A DNA stretch of 64,000 bases. It comes from Bacteriovoracaceae bacterium (GTDB lineage Bacteria; Bdellovibrionota; Bacteriovoracia; Bacteriovoracales; Bacteriovoracaceae). Below, one piece after another: positions 54,296 through 62,261 of this stretch (position 1 is the first letter of the stretch; each line of letters begins with the position of its first letter). The position numbers were made by a program, and so were the translations under genes. The notes under the pieces are model-generated. The model had not been told where the DNA came from, did no database searches, and saw nothing but the letters and a program-made list of their open reading frames with translations. The DNA is taken from contig JAIPEG010000003.1 in the NCBI GenBank assembly GCA_021737405.1, positions 222,778 through 286,777 of the forward strand, read 5' to 3'.

Positions 54296-55099
54296 CTACA
54301 CTACTTCAAAGGCAGACGTTGCCATTTCTTGACGGCATTCAAGCAACCAAGGAAGAACTGTGTTCTTTAAAGTTAAGGGGTACTCAAGGAGGCTGGCATG
54401 CCCACCAGGCACTATTTTCAGCGCTCCTTGAGTGAGTTTTTTTAACATTCTTTCATGCATAAAAGGCGGGGTCAGAAGATCTTCTCTTCCAACAATCAAA
54501 AGAGTAGGACAATGAATATTTGTGATGTCTATTCGATGATCCTCAATTGCGCCTTCGATGAGACCTTCGATCACATGAACTTTTTCAAGCCCAGCTCTTT
54601 CTCTATAAAAGTCTAATAGCTCTGGTCTTTGTTGGATAATCGTCTCACCCCAAATCCAAGGAGTGGCAACTTCAAAGCGATGAATTGGGCCTCCCTTTCT
54701 ATTAGCATCTAACCAACTTTTAAGTTTTAGCTGAAGAAGAGGGCTTGGTTCATCATAAGTATCACTAGCGACAATATTCGTTACATAACGAGGATAAAGG
54801 TTGGCAAATTCAAGAGCTATCCTGCCACCATTTGAAAGACCAACAAGAGAGGCCTTATCAATATTCAAAGAATCAACTAGATTTTTAAGATCTTCTACCA
54901 AATGCTTTAATTGATAAGCGCCAACAGGACGCGGGCTATCCCCTTGTCCACGGCCATCATAGCGAAGAACGCGAAATTCATCGGTAAAGTAAGGAACCGA
55001 TTCGTCCCAACTATTAAGGCCTGCGAAGAGTCCATTGATAAAAATAAGCCATGGTTTATTTTTATCTTCAATATTTTCAATTTTGTAATTCAATTGCAA
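54296..55099 (-). CDS. Alpha/beta hydrolase
   Basis: Alpha/beta hydrolase fold with the nucleophile elbow LVGLSNGGR (Ser near residue 89), RYDGRGQGDS, and a C-terminal GGHASLLEYP with the catalytic His. TTG 55099 is preferred because AAGGAG lies six bases upstream; the frame to 55117 would translate that site. It is cotranscribed with the FabG-like reductase, 10 bases upstream. Substrate unknown; an esterase or thioesterase for the pathway of this operon is likely. Confidence 0.82.
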   Translation of the reverse strand: MQLNYKIENIEDKNKPWLIFINGLFAGLNSWDESVPYFTDEFRVLRYDGRGQGDSPRPVGAYQLKHLVEDLKNLVDSLNIDKASLVGLSNGGRIALEFANLYPRYVTNIVASDTYDEPSPLLQLKLKSWLDANRKGGPIHRFEVATPWIWGETIIQQRPELLDFYRERAGLEKVHVIEGLIEGAIEDHRIDITNIHCPTLLIVGREDLLTPPFMHERMLKKLTQGALKIVPGGHASLLEYPLTLKNTVLPWLLECRQEMATSAFEVV

Positions 55100-55109
55100 A
55101 ACGCTCTCC

Positions 55110-55841
55110 TTAACCAATAATCAATGCACCATCAACATTTAAACAAGTACCAGAGATAAATTTTGCATCATCTGATGCTAGGAAAGCATAGGCCGCTGCA
55201 ATTTCTTCAGGCTCACCCATTCGTTTTAAAGGTGATTTCTCTTCCATCATTTGAATCACTTTTTCTGGCATCGCCTTAACCATTGGCGTCCCGATAAATC
55301 CAGGAGCAACTGCATTCACACGAATCCCTGCTTTACCAAGTTCCTTAGCAAGAGTCTTAGTCATGCCAATCACACCGGCCTTAGTGGCCACGTAATTTGA
55401 TTGGCCAAAGTTTCCATAGTGAGCAACGACAGAGGCGGCGTTAAGAATGACCCCACCATTTCCTTGCTCTTTAAGAACCGCTGCAGCCATTTGTGAGAGT
55501 TTCCAAACAGCAGTTAAATTAACCGCAATCACTTGATCCCATTGCTCATCAGTCATTTTTGCAATACTGGCATCACGAGTGATACCTGCATTGTTAATAA
55601 TGACATCAAAGCCTTTATCCATTTCAGCTTGAATCTTTGCAAGATCATCTTTATTCGTAACATTTCCTTGAATATAGGTCATGCGCTCTGGGAACATCGC
55701 CTTTAATTCAGTGTCTTCTATTGAAGGCATATCAACCAACACTAGGTTACTTCCCTCTTCGTAAAAACGCTGGGCCGTAGCGCGACCAATTCCGGAAGCT
55801 GCACCTGTAATAATCACTCTTTTATTTTTTAAACCTTTCAT
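55110..55841 (-). CDS. 3-ketoacyl-ACP/CoA reductase, FabG or PhaB type
   Basis: 243-residue SDR with GAASGIG, NNAG and catalytic Ser137, Tyr150, Lys154 (NAASVVAHYGNFGQSNYVATK). Acetoacetyl-CoA reductase (PhaB) and FabG cannot be told apart from this alone. The polyhydroxyalkanoate synthase locus 5 kb away makes a PhaB role possible. It follows the KAS III-like gene after 13 bases, with AAGGAG before the ATG. Confidence 0.87.
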   Translation of the reverse strand: MKGLKNKRVIITGAASGIGRATAQRFYEEGSNLVLVDMPSIEDTELKAMFPERMTYIQGNVTNKDDLAKIQAEMDKGFDVIINNAGITRDASIAKMTDEQWDQVIAVNLTAVWKLSQMAAAVLKEQGNGGVILNAASVVAHYGNFGQSNYVATKAGVIGMTKTLAKELGKAGIRVNAVAPGFIGTPMVKAMPEKVIQMMEEKSPLKRMGEPEEIAAAYAFLASDDAKFISGTCLNVDGALIIG

Positions 55842-55854
55842 TTTTACTCCTTAT

Positions 55855-56892
55855 TTATTTTTCAAAACTATTTAAAGAACTTTGATTAAATGTTGGTCCA
55901 TCCCAACGCAAACTAATGGCAGACCAGGTATAGCCGATACCAGCAGACGCCAAACAAACATGATCACCCTTTTTCAAGAGACCGCGTCTTTCGGCCAAAC
56001 CAAGAGACAATACCTGATCAGGTGCACCGAAGTGGCCATAATGATCAAGGTAAATTGATTGTTCCTGCTTAAGCTCTAATCCATCAAGAATCATGTCATG
56101 TGCAGACTTTTTCATATGAAGAAGAGAGAGATAATCAATGGGCTTACTTAAAGAAGATTGAGCCGATTCTTTTATAACACTTAGAAAATTCTCAATAGAA
56201 CGATCGGCCAATCTCTCCCTCATCCCTACAATATCTGGACAAGTTAAAAAAGTATCAAACTCTCCTAGGCCGTCACGACTACGCTTCTTAGTGCCGCCTC
56301 CTGGAATGATGACGTCAAGTGAGAAATCCCCATCAGTAATAATAGAACTATCAAGAATGGGATTATGTTCTTCTTCTCCCCTTTCAATAAGAAGCGCTGC
56401 TCCTCCATCAGAGAGGTTATACAAGAAACGTGAGGTCTCATCTTTATAATTAACAAGATCACCCGTGCGGTGACCACCACAGAGAAGAACCTTATTAATT
56501 TTAGGGTCCGCCACCATCATATTTTTAGCTATTTTTAGTCCGACAACGTTTGAAGAACAACGAGCGGCCATATCAAAGGCCCAAGCTTTTTTAAGACCAA
56601 GCTCTCTTTGAACAAAAATTCCTGCTGACCAAACGTGATAGTCTTTATATTCAGAACCCGTCCAAATCACGAGATCAATTGAGTTAGGATCTTCTCCCTC
56701 TAGAACCATTTTTGCCGCATTAATTGCCATTTGAGAAGGATGACAATCAAGTGGTGCGCGACACTTTTTAATAATCCCCATCTTTTTTTCGATGACTTCT
56801 TTTGGGATTCCAGACTCCTTTGCAATATAGGCCGAGTCTTCAAATGTTTCAGGCAACCATACGGCGGACTTTTTTAAGTTAATCGCAGTCAT
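55855..56892 (-). CDS. KAS III-family condensing enzyme, non-canonical active site
   Basis: The thiolase fold of FabH-like enzymes: catalytic Cys112 in DMAARCSSNVVGL and a His at 259 in SLLHMKKS. Where FabH has the catalytic Asn in a GN-x-S motif, this protein reads YGHFGAPDQ, so His284 or His287 replaces it. Such variants include transferases and atypical condensing enzymes. It could make acetoacetyl-CoA from malonyl-CoA, as NphT7 does, but that is a guess. The ATG overlaps the upstream hydrolase stop by 4 bases. It is cotranscribed with the FabG-like reductase. Confidence 0.8.
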   Translation of the reverse strand: MTAINLKKSAVWLPETFEDSAYIAKESGIPKEVIEKKMGIIKKCRAPLDCHPSQMAINAAKMVLEGEDPNSIDLVIWTGSEYKDYHVWSAGIFVQRELGLKKAWAFDMAARCSSNVVGLKIAKNMMVADPKINKVLLCGGHRTGDLVNYKDETSRFLYNLSDGGAALLIERGEEEHNPILDSSIITDGDFSLDVIIPGGGTKKRSRDGLGEFDTFLTCPDIVGMRERLADRSIENFLSVIKESAQSSLSKPIDYLSLLHMKKSAHDMILDGLELKQEQSIYLDHYGHFGAPDQVLSLGLAERRGLLKKGDHVCLASAGIGYTWSAISLRWDGPTFNQSSLNSFEK

Positions 56893-57851
56893 GGGTTTAC
56901 TCCTTGAGAAAGTTGCTCTTTCTCAGACAATATTTGTGATAGAAAATTTTTAACGATCTCACCTAATTGACGAGGTTTCTCCAAAAAGAAGAGATGATCT
57001 GTTTCTGGGATTGTATGAAATTGAGAGTTTGGGATACGGTTATGAAGAATTTCACCATTCTTAGGATTAACAAAGCGGTCCGCGTCTCCTGTAACAATTA
57101 ATGTTGGAGTGGAAATATTCTCTAAAAGCAGACGCTTTTCAAGAAAGATATCCACGGCCCTCTTTTGTTTGAGCACCTGATCGACTCTCACAGGATGAGC
57201 TCGCCTTAATTCTACGATGCCTTTAAAGCGACCAAAAGCGCGCTCTTTAATATTGGGATGAGCTGTTGCTTCAACCGCCATCTCCGTTCTTCTTGGTTCT
57301 TCAAGAGCGTAAAAACCTGTCAACATTTCTTCTGTCATGACTGGCATTGGTATGAATTCATCACCCGCACTCGTCGTGCACATAAGTGTTAAGGAGAGGA
57401 TTCTCTCAGGGGATTTAAGAGTCATTATTTGAGAAATAAAACCACCCATTGAAATGCCCATCAAATGAAAGGATTTACAATCGAGTGCATTCATTACTTC
57501 GAGAGCATCTTCAACAACGTCTTCTAAAGTATAGTCAGACTCAACAGAAGAAGACTCTCCCATGCCACGATTATCGAGAAGAACCATTGGAAAAGTCTCT
57601 CCAAGATCCTTTTCAAGCTCAATAAAATTGTAGTGAGAACAGCCAAAGCCCGATAGGCACAAGATAACATTATCAAAATTCTTATTTTCGATAAAAGCAG
57701 AGCTCAACTTTGCATGAATGGTAGCACCACTTCTCAAAACGAAGTTTTGCCCTTGTAATCGACCCATAATCTTTGTCCCTCGGCTAGGAGTCCTAATTTG
57801 TGTTCGAAAAGATTTCATTTCAGAAGGGAGATTGTCAAACTTTTTGTACAT
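56889..57851 (-). CDS. Alpha/beta hydrolase, first gene of the KAS III operon
   Basis: Alpha/beta hydrolase with LLDNRGMGES, nucleophile Ser in LMGISMGGF (residue ~134) and a late ETDHLFFLEKP with the catalytic His. The start is uncertain: ATG 57851 lies inside a near-perfect palindrome, and ATG 57818 or 57767 (with GAGGG about 10 bases upstream) are shorter options. It overlaps the KAS III-like gene by 4 bases and heads the operon, divergent from tetR-like 57922. Substrate unknown. Confidence 0.8.
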   Translation of the reverse strand: MYKKFDNLPSEMKSFRTQIRTPSRGTKIMGRLQGQNFVLRSGATIHAKLSSAFIENKNFDNVILCLSGFGCSHYNFIELEKDLGETFPMVLLDNRGMGESSSVESDYTLEDVVEDALEVMNALDCKSFHLMGISMGGFISQIMTLKSPERILSLTLMCTTSAGDEFIPMPVMTEEMLTGFYALEEPRRTEMAVEATAHPNIKERAFGRFKGIVELRRAHPVRVDQVLKQKRAVDIFLEKRLLLENISTPTLIVTGDADRFVNPKNGEILHNRIPNSQFHTIPETDHLFFLEKPRQLGEIVKNFLSQILSEKEQLSQGVNP

Positions 57852-57863
57852 AAGTACCAAAAA
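57841..57863. promoter_or_regulatory. Near-perfect inverted repeat, probable operator of the TetR-family regulator
   Basis: TTTTTGTAC at 57841-57849 and GTAC-C-AAAAA at 57854-57863 are mirror images with a 4-base centre and a single extra C. It lies between the divergent hydrolase operon and the TetR-family gene, within the presumed leader of the former. That is where a TetR-type dimer would block transcription. Confidence 0.5.
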
Positions 57864-57921
57864 CACCGAGCGTTAGTATAAAAATTTTGCAACCCTTTTT
57901 AAGCCGCTTATAGTCGAAGAT

Positions 57922-58554
57922 ATGAATGGTTTTTCAGATATAGACACTAACATTTACGAGCTCTTTGAATTTAAGCCTAGAAAAGGCGACCTCAAGAAGA
58001 TGGAAATTATCCTGGCGGCGATTGAATGTATAGCTACCATAGGCTTTGAGAAGACCACTTATGAAGCCATAGCAAAGAAAATTGACACTCGCAGGGCCCA
58101 TGTGGCCTACCATTTTAAAGATAAAGCCGATATATTTGAGGCTTGCGTTAAATACATCATGGCCAGCTATCAACAGACATCTATTACTCGCATTGAAGAG
58201 GCGAAAGATGGGCTAGAGATGCTCGTTAATTACTCTGAGGCGCCCTTTCTTTGGGCCGAAGAGCACCCCGAACAACTCTCTGTCATGCTCCTCTTTTATT
58301 ATCTTTGTACCGTTGATGAAAAATACAAAGAACTTCATGCAGCCATTCGCTCAGGTGGGGTGGAGAGAATTCAGTATATTTTAACCAATAAATTAACGAA
58401 GAAAATTCCTGCAAAAGAAGCAGCTATTATGGCCAAAACTATTCAAAACTTAGTTTCTGGCAGCATTATGGATGTAACGACCACAGGAAATAGAACCCTT
58501 AAAGAAGCAAAACAACACGTAAAAGAGCAAGTTTTAAAAATTATTTCAAATTAA
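57922..58554 (+). CDS. TetR/AcrR-family transcriptional regulator
   Basis: An N-terminal HTH (IATIGFEKTTYEAIAKKIDTRRAHVAYHFKDKADIFEA, residues ~36-73) with the usual TetR tail and a C-terminal helical ligand-binding domain. It is divergent from the KAS III/ligase/symporter operon and probably represses it, with an acyl-CoA or similar inducer. There is no strong ribosome site at ATG 57922. Confidence 0.88.
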   Translation: MNGFSDIDTNIYELFEFKPRKGDLKKMEIILAAIECIATIGFEKTTYEAIAKKIDTRRAHVAYHFKDKADIFEACVKYIMASYQQTSITRIEEAKDGLEMLVNYSEAPFLWAEEHPEQLSVMLLFYYLCTVDEKYKELHAAIRSGGVERIQYILTNKLTKKIPAKEAAIMAKTIQNLVSGSIMDVTTTGNRTLKEAKQHVKEQVLKIISN

Positions 58555-58675
58555 AAACAGCAAAAAAATTATGTCTTAGAACTAGAACCTCCAATCTTTG
58601 AAGGCCAATTTGTAATAATTTCATCAAATTCAAGTATTTAACGCAAGGCATAGGCCTTTGTGGTATCAAATCCCT

Positions 58676-58972
58676 ATGAAAACTATAATCGTCATATTCC
58701 TCATCCTGTGTTGGTCAGCTTTGGCCCAAGAAGACTCTTATAATGACTCTGACTATAGCGACTACGAGCCTCCTGAGAATACTGAAGTAATTCAAGATAA
58801 GGCCGATTTTAACAATGGTGCTTCCAATCGAGAGGGAGATGATTCCTCAAATATTTATCAAGGTGACGAGAGAGATCGAGATACTGAGAGATTTCAAGAG
58901 GAACCCTACCAACAAGAAAGATATAAAGAAGAGCCCGTAGAAAATCAAGAGAGAGATTCTTATGAAGATTAA
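58676..58972 (+). CDS. Small secreted, acidic low-complexity protein
   Basis: A signal peptide of about 17 residues (MKTIIVIFLILCWSALA) is followed by a tail made almost only of Glu, Asp, Arg, Ser, Asn, Gln and Tyr (for example RFQEEPYQQERYKEEPVEN). It should be disordered outside the cytoplasm. ATG 58676 was chosen because the longer frame would put six residues in front of the signal. It overlaps the DUF547 gene by 11 bases, so the two are cotranslated. Function unknown. Confidence 0.65.
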   Translation: MKTIIVIFLILCWSALAQEDSYNDSDYSDYEPPENTEVIQDKADFNNGASNREGDDSSNIYQGDERDRDTERFQEEPYQQERYKEEPVENQERDSYED

Positions 58973-60365
58973 GGTTTTTACCCTATTGATGAGTTTGACT
59001 CTTGCCCTTGCCTCAGGCTGTCAATCCAAGAAGGAACCTCAAATTGGTGCCCCGAAAAAAGTCGTTTCAGTGACGGAAGAAGTTTTGGAAGACAAAGAGG
59101 TTGATATTATCGTTCCTGAAATAAGTATCTCCGAAAATGCAGAATATCTTTCTAAAGATATTTTTGACCTATGGGACCTCTTTTTTCAAAGTTTTGTTCC
59201 CGTAGTTTCTGAAAATCCATTTGACTCAAGAGTTAACTTTAAGAGTATGCACCAGCTACGTTCTTCTAGAGATAAAGACTTCCTTGATCTTGTTAGTATC
59301 ATTGAAAAAAAGATGGCCAGTACGGACGTCTCGAAAATGGAGCGCGAAGAAAGGGCAGCCTTCTATATTAATGCCTACAATTATTCGGCGATTCGCCTGG
59401 TTAATAAAGGCTTTATCAAAGACGGTGAGATGATCTCATCTATTAAAGATCTTTCTAAAAACTTTTATTCTCTTGAAATTCTTATTCGTGATGCGATTCA
59501 GTTTTATGATGGTATTAAGAGTTTAGATCAAATCATGAAAAAAGAGATTAGACCTCTTTTTAGTAAAGACGGCAAAGTAACGGATGCGCGTTTTTACTTT
59601 CTTCTAAATGGAGCTACTCTTGGAAGGGCAATTCTCCTTAACCAGGCCGTAAGAGTTGATACCCTGGAAGCACAATTATCTTTTGCTTCGAAAAATGCAC
59701 TAAAAGTTAGTCGCTACGCAGATATTGAAGGCGATACTTTAAAAGTTAGCCGCCTATTTAAATGGTACAAAGATGACTTTGAAGAGGCCTATGAAACACT
59801 TGAGAACTTTTTCACTGAAAATGGTATTGAGAGATCAAGCTATAAGAAAATTCGTTATCAAGAATTTCAGTGGGAAATAAATGATGCCGCTCGCTTTCCA
59901 GGTGTTATTATCGCCGAGCCAAAGCAGCCTCTTCCTCAAATCATAAGTGAAGAAGAAGAGGTCATTCCGACTAAGCCATGCGATTATCTAGTATCAGATA
60001 AGGTTAAAGTTTTGGGTTACTGTAATCAGGTGATCGATGGCCGTTTAAGCGGTGGATACCCTTATAAAGTAGAAGTCTTAGAATCTAAGCTTTGTCTCTA
60101 TACTCGTGATCTTGGCGATGGAAAGCGAAGTCTTGGGATCAATGGAAATATTGTGGAAATTCAAGATGAAAGTAATAATCGTGAGAGCTTGACCCTAACG
60201 GTTGAAGATAAATTAAAAGAGAAAAAAGATGTTCTTCAGATGCGAATCGCAGAAGGGGTAAGAACATTTTTAGAATACTTACAAACAGATAGACGTCTGA
60301 CAGTCAGGCAAACATCAGTACTACCTGGAAAGGGTTACCGTAAGTTTTTACTACAATGTGAATAA
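58962..60365 (+). CDS. DUF547-domain lipoprotein
   Basis: A lipobox LASGC (Cys20) shows membrane anchoring. The DUF547 pattern is present as MEREERAAFYINAYNYSAIRLV near residues 125-150 and LKVSRLFKWYKDDF. DUF547 is widespread and of unknown biochemical function, suggested to be protease-like. The C-terminal 150 residues add a beta-rich region not part of DUF547. It overlaps the acidic secreted protein gene. It converges with the PhaC operon, with a 2-base gap. Confidence 0.82.
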   Translation: MKIKVFTLLMSLTLALASGCQSKKEPQIGAPKKVVSVTEEVLEDKEVDIIVPEISISENAEYLSKDIFDLWDLFFQSFVPVVSENPFDSRVNFKSMHQLRSSRDKDFLDLVSIIEKKMASTDVSKMEREERAAFYINAYNYSAIRLVNKGFIKDGEMISSIKDLSKNFYSLEILIRDAIQFYDGIKSLDQIMKKEIRPLFSKDGKVTDARFYFLLNGATLGRAILLNQAVRVDTLEAQLSFASKNALKVSRYADIEGDTLKVSRLFKWYKDDFEEAYETLENFFTENGIERSSYKKIRYQEFQWEINDAARFPGVIIAEPKQPLPQIISEEEEVIPTKPCDYLVSDKVKVLGYCNQVIDGRLSGGYPYKVEVLESKLCLYTRDLGDGKRSLGINGNIVEIQDESNNRESLTLTVEDKLKEKKDVLQMRIAEGVRTFLEYLQTDRRLTVRQTSVLPGKGYRKFLLQCE

Positions 60366-60367
60366 GT

Positions 60368-60730
60368 TTAAACTGTAACGGAGGTAGGCTTCTTGCGAAT
60401 GCGAGAGGACCTCTGCGGTTTAACTCTCTTGGCCTGCAATTGTTCTAACTGGCCCTCTAATTCTTTAATTCTATCAATGTGAGCATCATTTTGTTGTTCA
60501 AGGGAATGAAGGGTTTCAAGTAGGCCCAATTCGAATTCATCCGTTGGTAAATTAAGACCTTTAACTAGACGCTGAAGTCCTTTGCCATAAGTTTTTTGAA
60601 GCCAAAGATTCGAATTTAAGCTTAAAGAAGAAATCTTCAGAAAGGATTTATCGCGATAGAGACTCTCCAGGGTCTTCTCTGCTAAATTGAGACTTCCTTG
60701 CAATAGTTTTTTTTGCAAATTAATGAGCAT
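60368..60730 (-). CDS. Small coiled-coil protein, possible PhaC partner
   Basis: A 120-residue protein with a helical N-terminal half and a heptad-like coiled coil (LLETLHSLEQQNDAHIDRIKELEGQLEQLQAK), ending in a strongly basic tail (RSSRIRKKP). The ATG begins directly after the phaC stop, so the two are coupled. Class III and IV PHA synthases need a small partner (PhaE or PhaR). This protein has the right position and helical nature but no clear sequence link. The basic tail could bind DNA, as granule-to-nucleoid linkers do. This is inference. Confidence 0.55.
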   Translation of the reverse strand: MLINLQKKLLQGSLNLAEKTLESLYRDKSFLKISSLSLNSNLWLQKTYGKGLQRLVKGLNLPTDEFELGLLETLHSLEQQNDAHIDRIKELEGQLEQLQAKRVKPQRSSRIRKKPTSVTV

Positions 60731-61804
60731 TTACTCGACTCCCTGTAACCAATTTTCGACTTCATTCCAGAATACTTTTTGATATTTACCGCTAATGACA
60801 CAACCAATATGACCGCCACCTAAAGCTACTTTTTTAAACTTGGTAGCATACTCTTCAATGGCCAAAGAGCTTTGGGCCGGCACAATAATATCGCCGGAAG
60901 CATAAAAACATAGAATCGGCGCGGTTATCTTTTTTAAATCAATAAGGTGCTCACCTAGGAAAAACTGATCATTGATAAGCTTATTATCTTGATATAATTC
61001 TTCAATAAATTTCTTATAAGTTAATCCAGGAAAATTGATATTATCGGCTACCCAACTATTGATCGCTGCATACTTTCTAACAAAGTCTTTATCCCAGCTT
61101 AATTTTAAGAGAGACTGCCACTGCTTCAAATCACCGAGGGGAGTGAGCATCTTAAATGTTTTATTGAGAAAATCATGACGGATATTTCCCCAAACTTCCG
61201 CCATTTGTTCGAGATTCACATTTGAATCATTGGCCCACTGATAAAAGGTTCCTTCTACATGAAAATCGATGGGGGACGTCAACAACACAAGGGACTTAAT
61301 CTTCTGTGGATTTATCGCCGCATAGAGGGCCGCAAAGGTTCCCCCAATACATTGACCCAAGAGATGAATCTCTGAAACCTCAAAATCCTCGAGACTCAAA
61401 TCAAAGGCCCAATTATGCCAATTTAGAATATGATCTTCTAACGTGGCAAAACGGTCATGCTCCCTTGGGGCTCCCCAATCAAGTAGGTAAACGGTGTGGC
61501 CATGATCGACAAGGTTTTCAATAAAAGAGCAGCCTTTATAGAGATCAAGAATGTAATAACGATTTATAAGGGAGGGCGTTATAAAAATGGCCTCGCCACT
61601 GGCCTTAATGCCTGGAGAGGGTAAGTATTTTAAAAGACGACAACGACCTCTTCGCCCAAGAACTTCAAAAGGCGTCCCAGCTATTCCTTCTTTCATAGAA
61701 GGGCTTTTAAGAAGACCGAGGTTTCTCAAACGCAAGGGGAACTTCCAAAGTTCTTGAACAATTGGTTTGTCCCATAATGCTTTATGAGCAGAGGTCATTA
61801 CCAT
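60731..61804 (-). CDS. phaC: Polyhydroxyalkanoate synthase, class III/IV-like PhaC
   Basis: PhaC polymerises 3-hydroxyacyl-CoA into storage polyester. The lipase-like box is GQCIGG with nucleophile Cys152 (Cys, not Ser, marks a synthase); Asp305 lies in YASGDIIVP and His332 in GGGHIGC. At 357 residues it matches the short class III/IV subunits, which need a partner. AGGAAG precedes the ATG. The phasin gene is 16 bases upstream and the coiled-coil gene follows directly. Confidence 0.92.
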   Translation of the reverse strand: MVMTSAHKALWDKPIVQELWKFPLRLRNLGLLKSPSMKEGIAGTPFEVLGRRGRCRLLKYLPSPGIKASGEAIFITPSLINRYYILDLYKGCSFIENLVDHGHTVYLLDWGAPREHDRFATLEDHILNWHNWAFDLSLEDFEVSEIHLLGQCIGGTFAALYAAINPQKIKSLVLLTSPIDFHVEGTFYQWANDSNVNLEQMAEVWGNIRHDFLNKTFKMLTPLGDLKQWQSLLKLSWDKDFVRKYAAINSWVADNINFPGLTYKKFIEELYQDNKLINDQFFLGEHLIDLKKITAPILCFYASGDIIVPAQSSLAIEEYATKFKKVALGGGHIGCVISGKYQKVFWNEVENWLQGVE

Positions 61805-61820
61805 CTTTTTTCTTCCTAAC

Positions 61821-62111
61821 TTAAGAAGCTTTTTGTGTTTTTACGGGCTTTGCTGTTTCAAATCCTTTTGAAAAAGAATGAAAGGCCTCTGTCCACATGT
61901 CACGGGCAGTAGTCGCTTGCTTTACCCATTCTGTGTAAAGGCTAGATTGAGTTTGCAAACCAAGCTCAACCAATTCACGGGCCTGCTCGTATTGGCCTTC
62001 CATTGTGCGAGTGGCCTCTTCGCCTACTCTTTTAGAGAAATCATTTGTTTGTTCGTAAGATCTTTTTAAAAGAGTCGTAACCTGGGCCGTTAAATCATTT
62101 AATTGAGTCAT
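61821..62111 (-). CDS. Phasin-like granule protein
   Basis: 96 residues, all helix: MTQLNDLTAQVTTLLKRSYEQTNDF, then amphipathic repeats such as QYEQARELVELGLQTQSSLYTEW. Phasins coat polyester granules. ATG 62111 is used because AAGGAGG lies 6 bases ahead; the longer frame starts inside that site. Its position before phaC supports the assignment more than sequence does. Confidence 0.75.
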   Translation of the reverse strand: MTQLNDLTAQVTTLLKRSYEQTNDFSKRVGEEATRTMEGQYEQARELVELGLQTQSSLYTEWVKQATTARDMWTEAFHSFSKGFETAKPVKTQKAS

Positions 62112-62176
62112 GACTTCCTCCTTGTGGGTCATGTAATGAAAATCGATAAGTTTAAGTTAAACGAAGAATATTTTTA

Positions 62177-62206
62177 TTGCACCAACTTTTTATACTTTTG
62201 TATAAT
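62177..62206 (+). promoter_or_regulatory. Sigma70-type promoter for the hydrolase, with inverted repeat
   Basis: TTGCAC (62177-62182) and a perfect TATAAT (62201-62206) are 18 bases apart. An inverted repeat TATAC-TTTT-GTATA (62191-62204) sits across spacer and -10. It lies between the divergent phasin and hydrolase genes and may be a shared operator. Confidence 0.55.
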
Positions 62207-62246
62207 TTTTTTCATTACTTTGTTAAAATACAATTAATAAACCCTT

Positions 62247-62261
62247 AAAGGAGACTCCTTT
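62247..62261 (+). promoter_or_regulatory. Ribosome-binding site inside a palindrome
   Basis: AAAGGAG and CTCCTTT flank a single A, covering the Shine-Dalgarno and the first bases of TTG 62260. The RNA could fold as a five-base-pair stem with a five-base loop and hide the start. That suggests control of translation, though a 15-base match may be accidental. Confidence 0.4.

Noticed and set aside
55855..56892. Reading the KAS III-like enzyme as the missing HMG-CoA synthase
   Set aside because: HMG-CoA synthase needs a Cys-His-Glu arrangement and its own motifs. The context around Cys112 and the second His block does not match, and the operon is not linked to the mevalonate genes.
62191..62204. 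Inverted repeat TATAC-TTTT-GTATA as a transcription terminator
   Set aside because: It lies between two divergent genes with no upstream transcript to end, and it overlaps a good -10 element.
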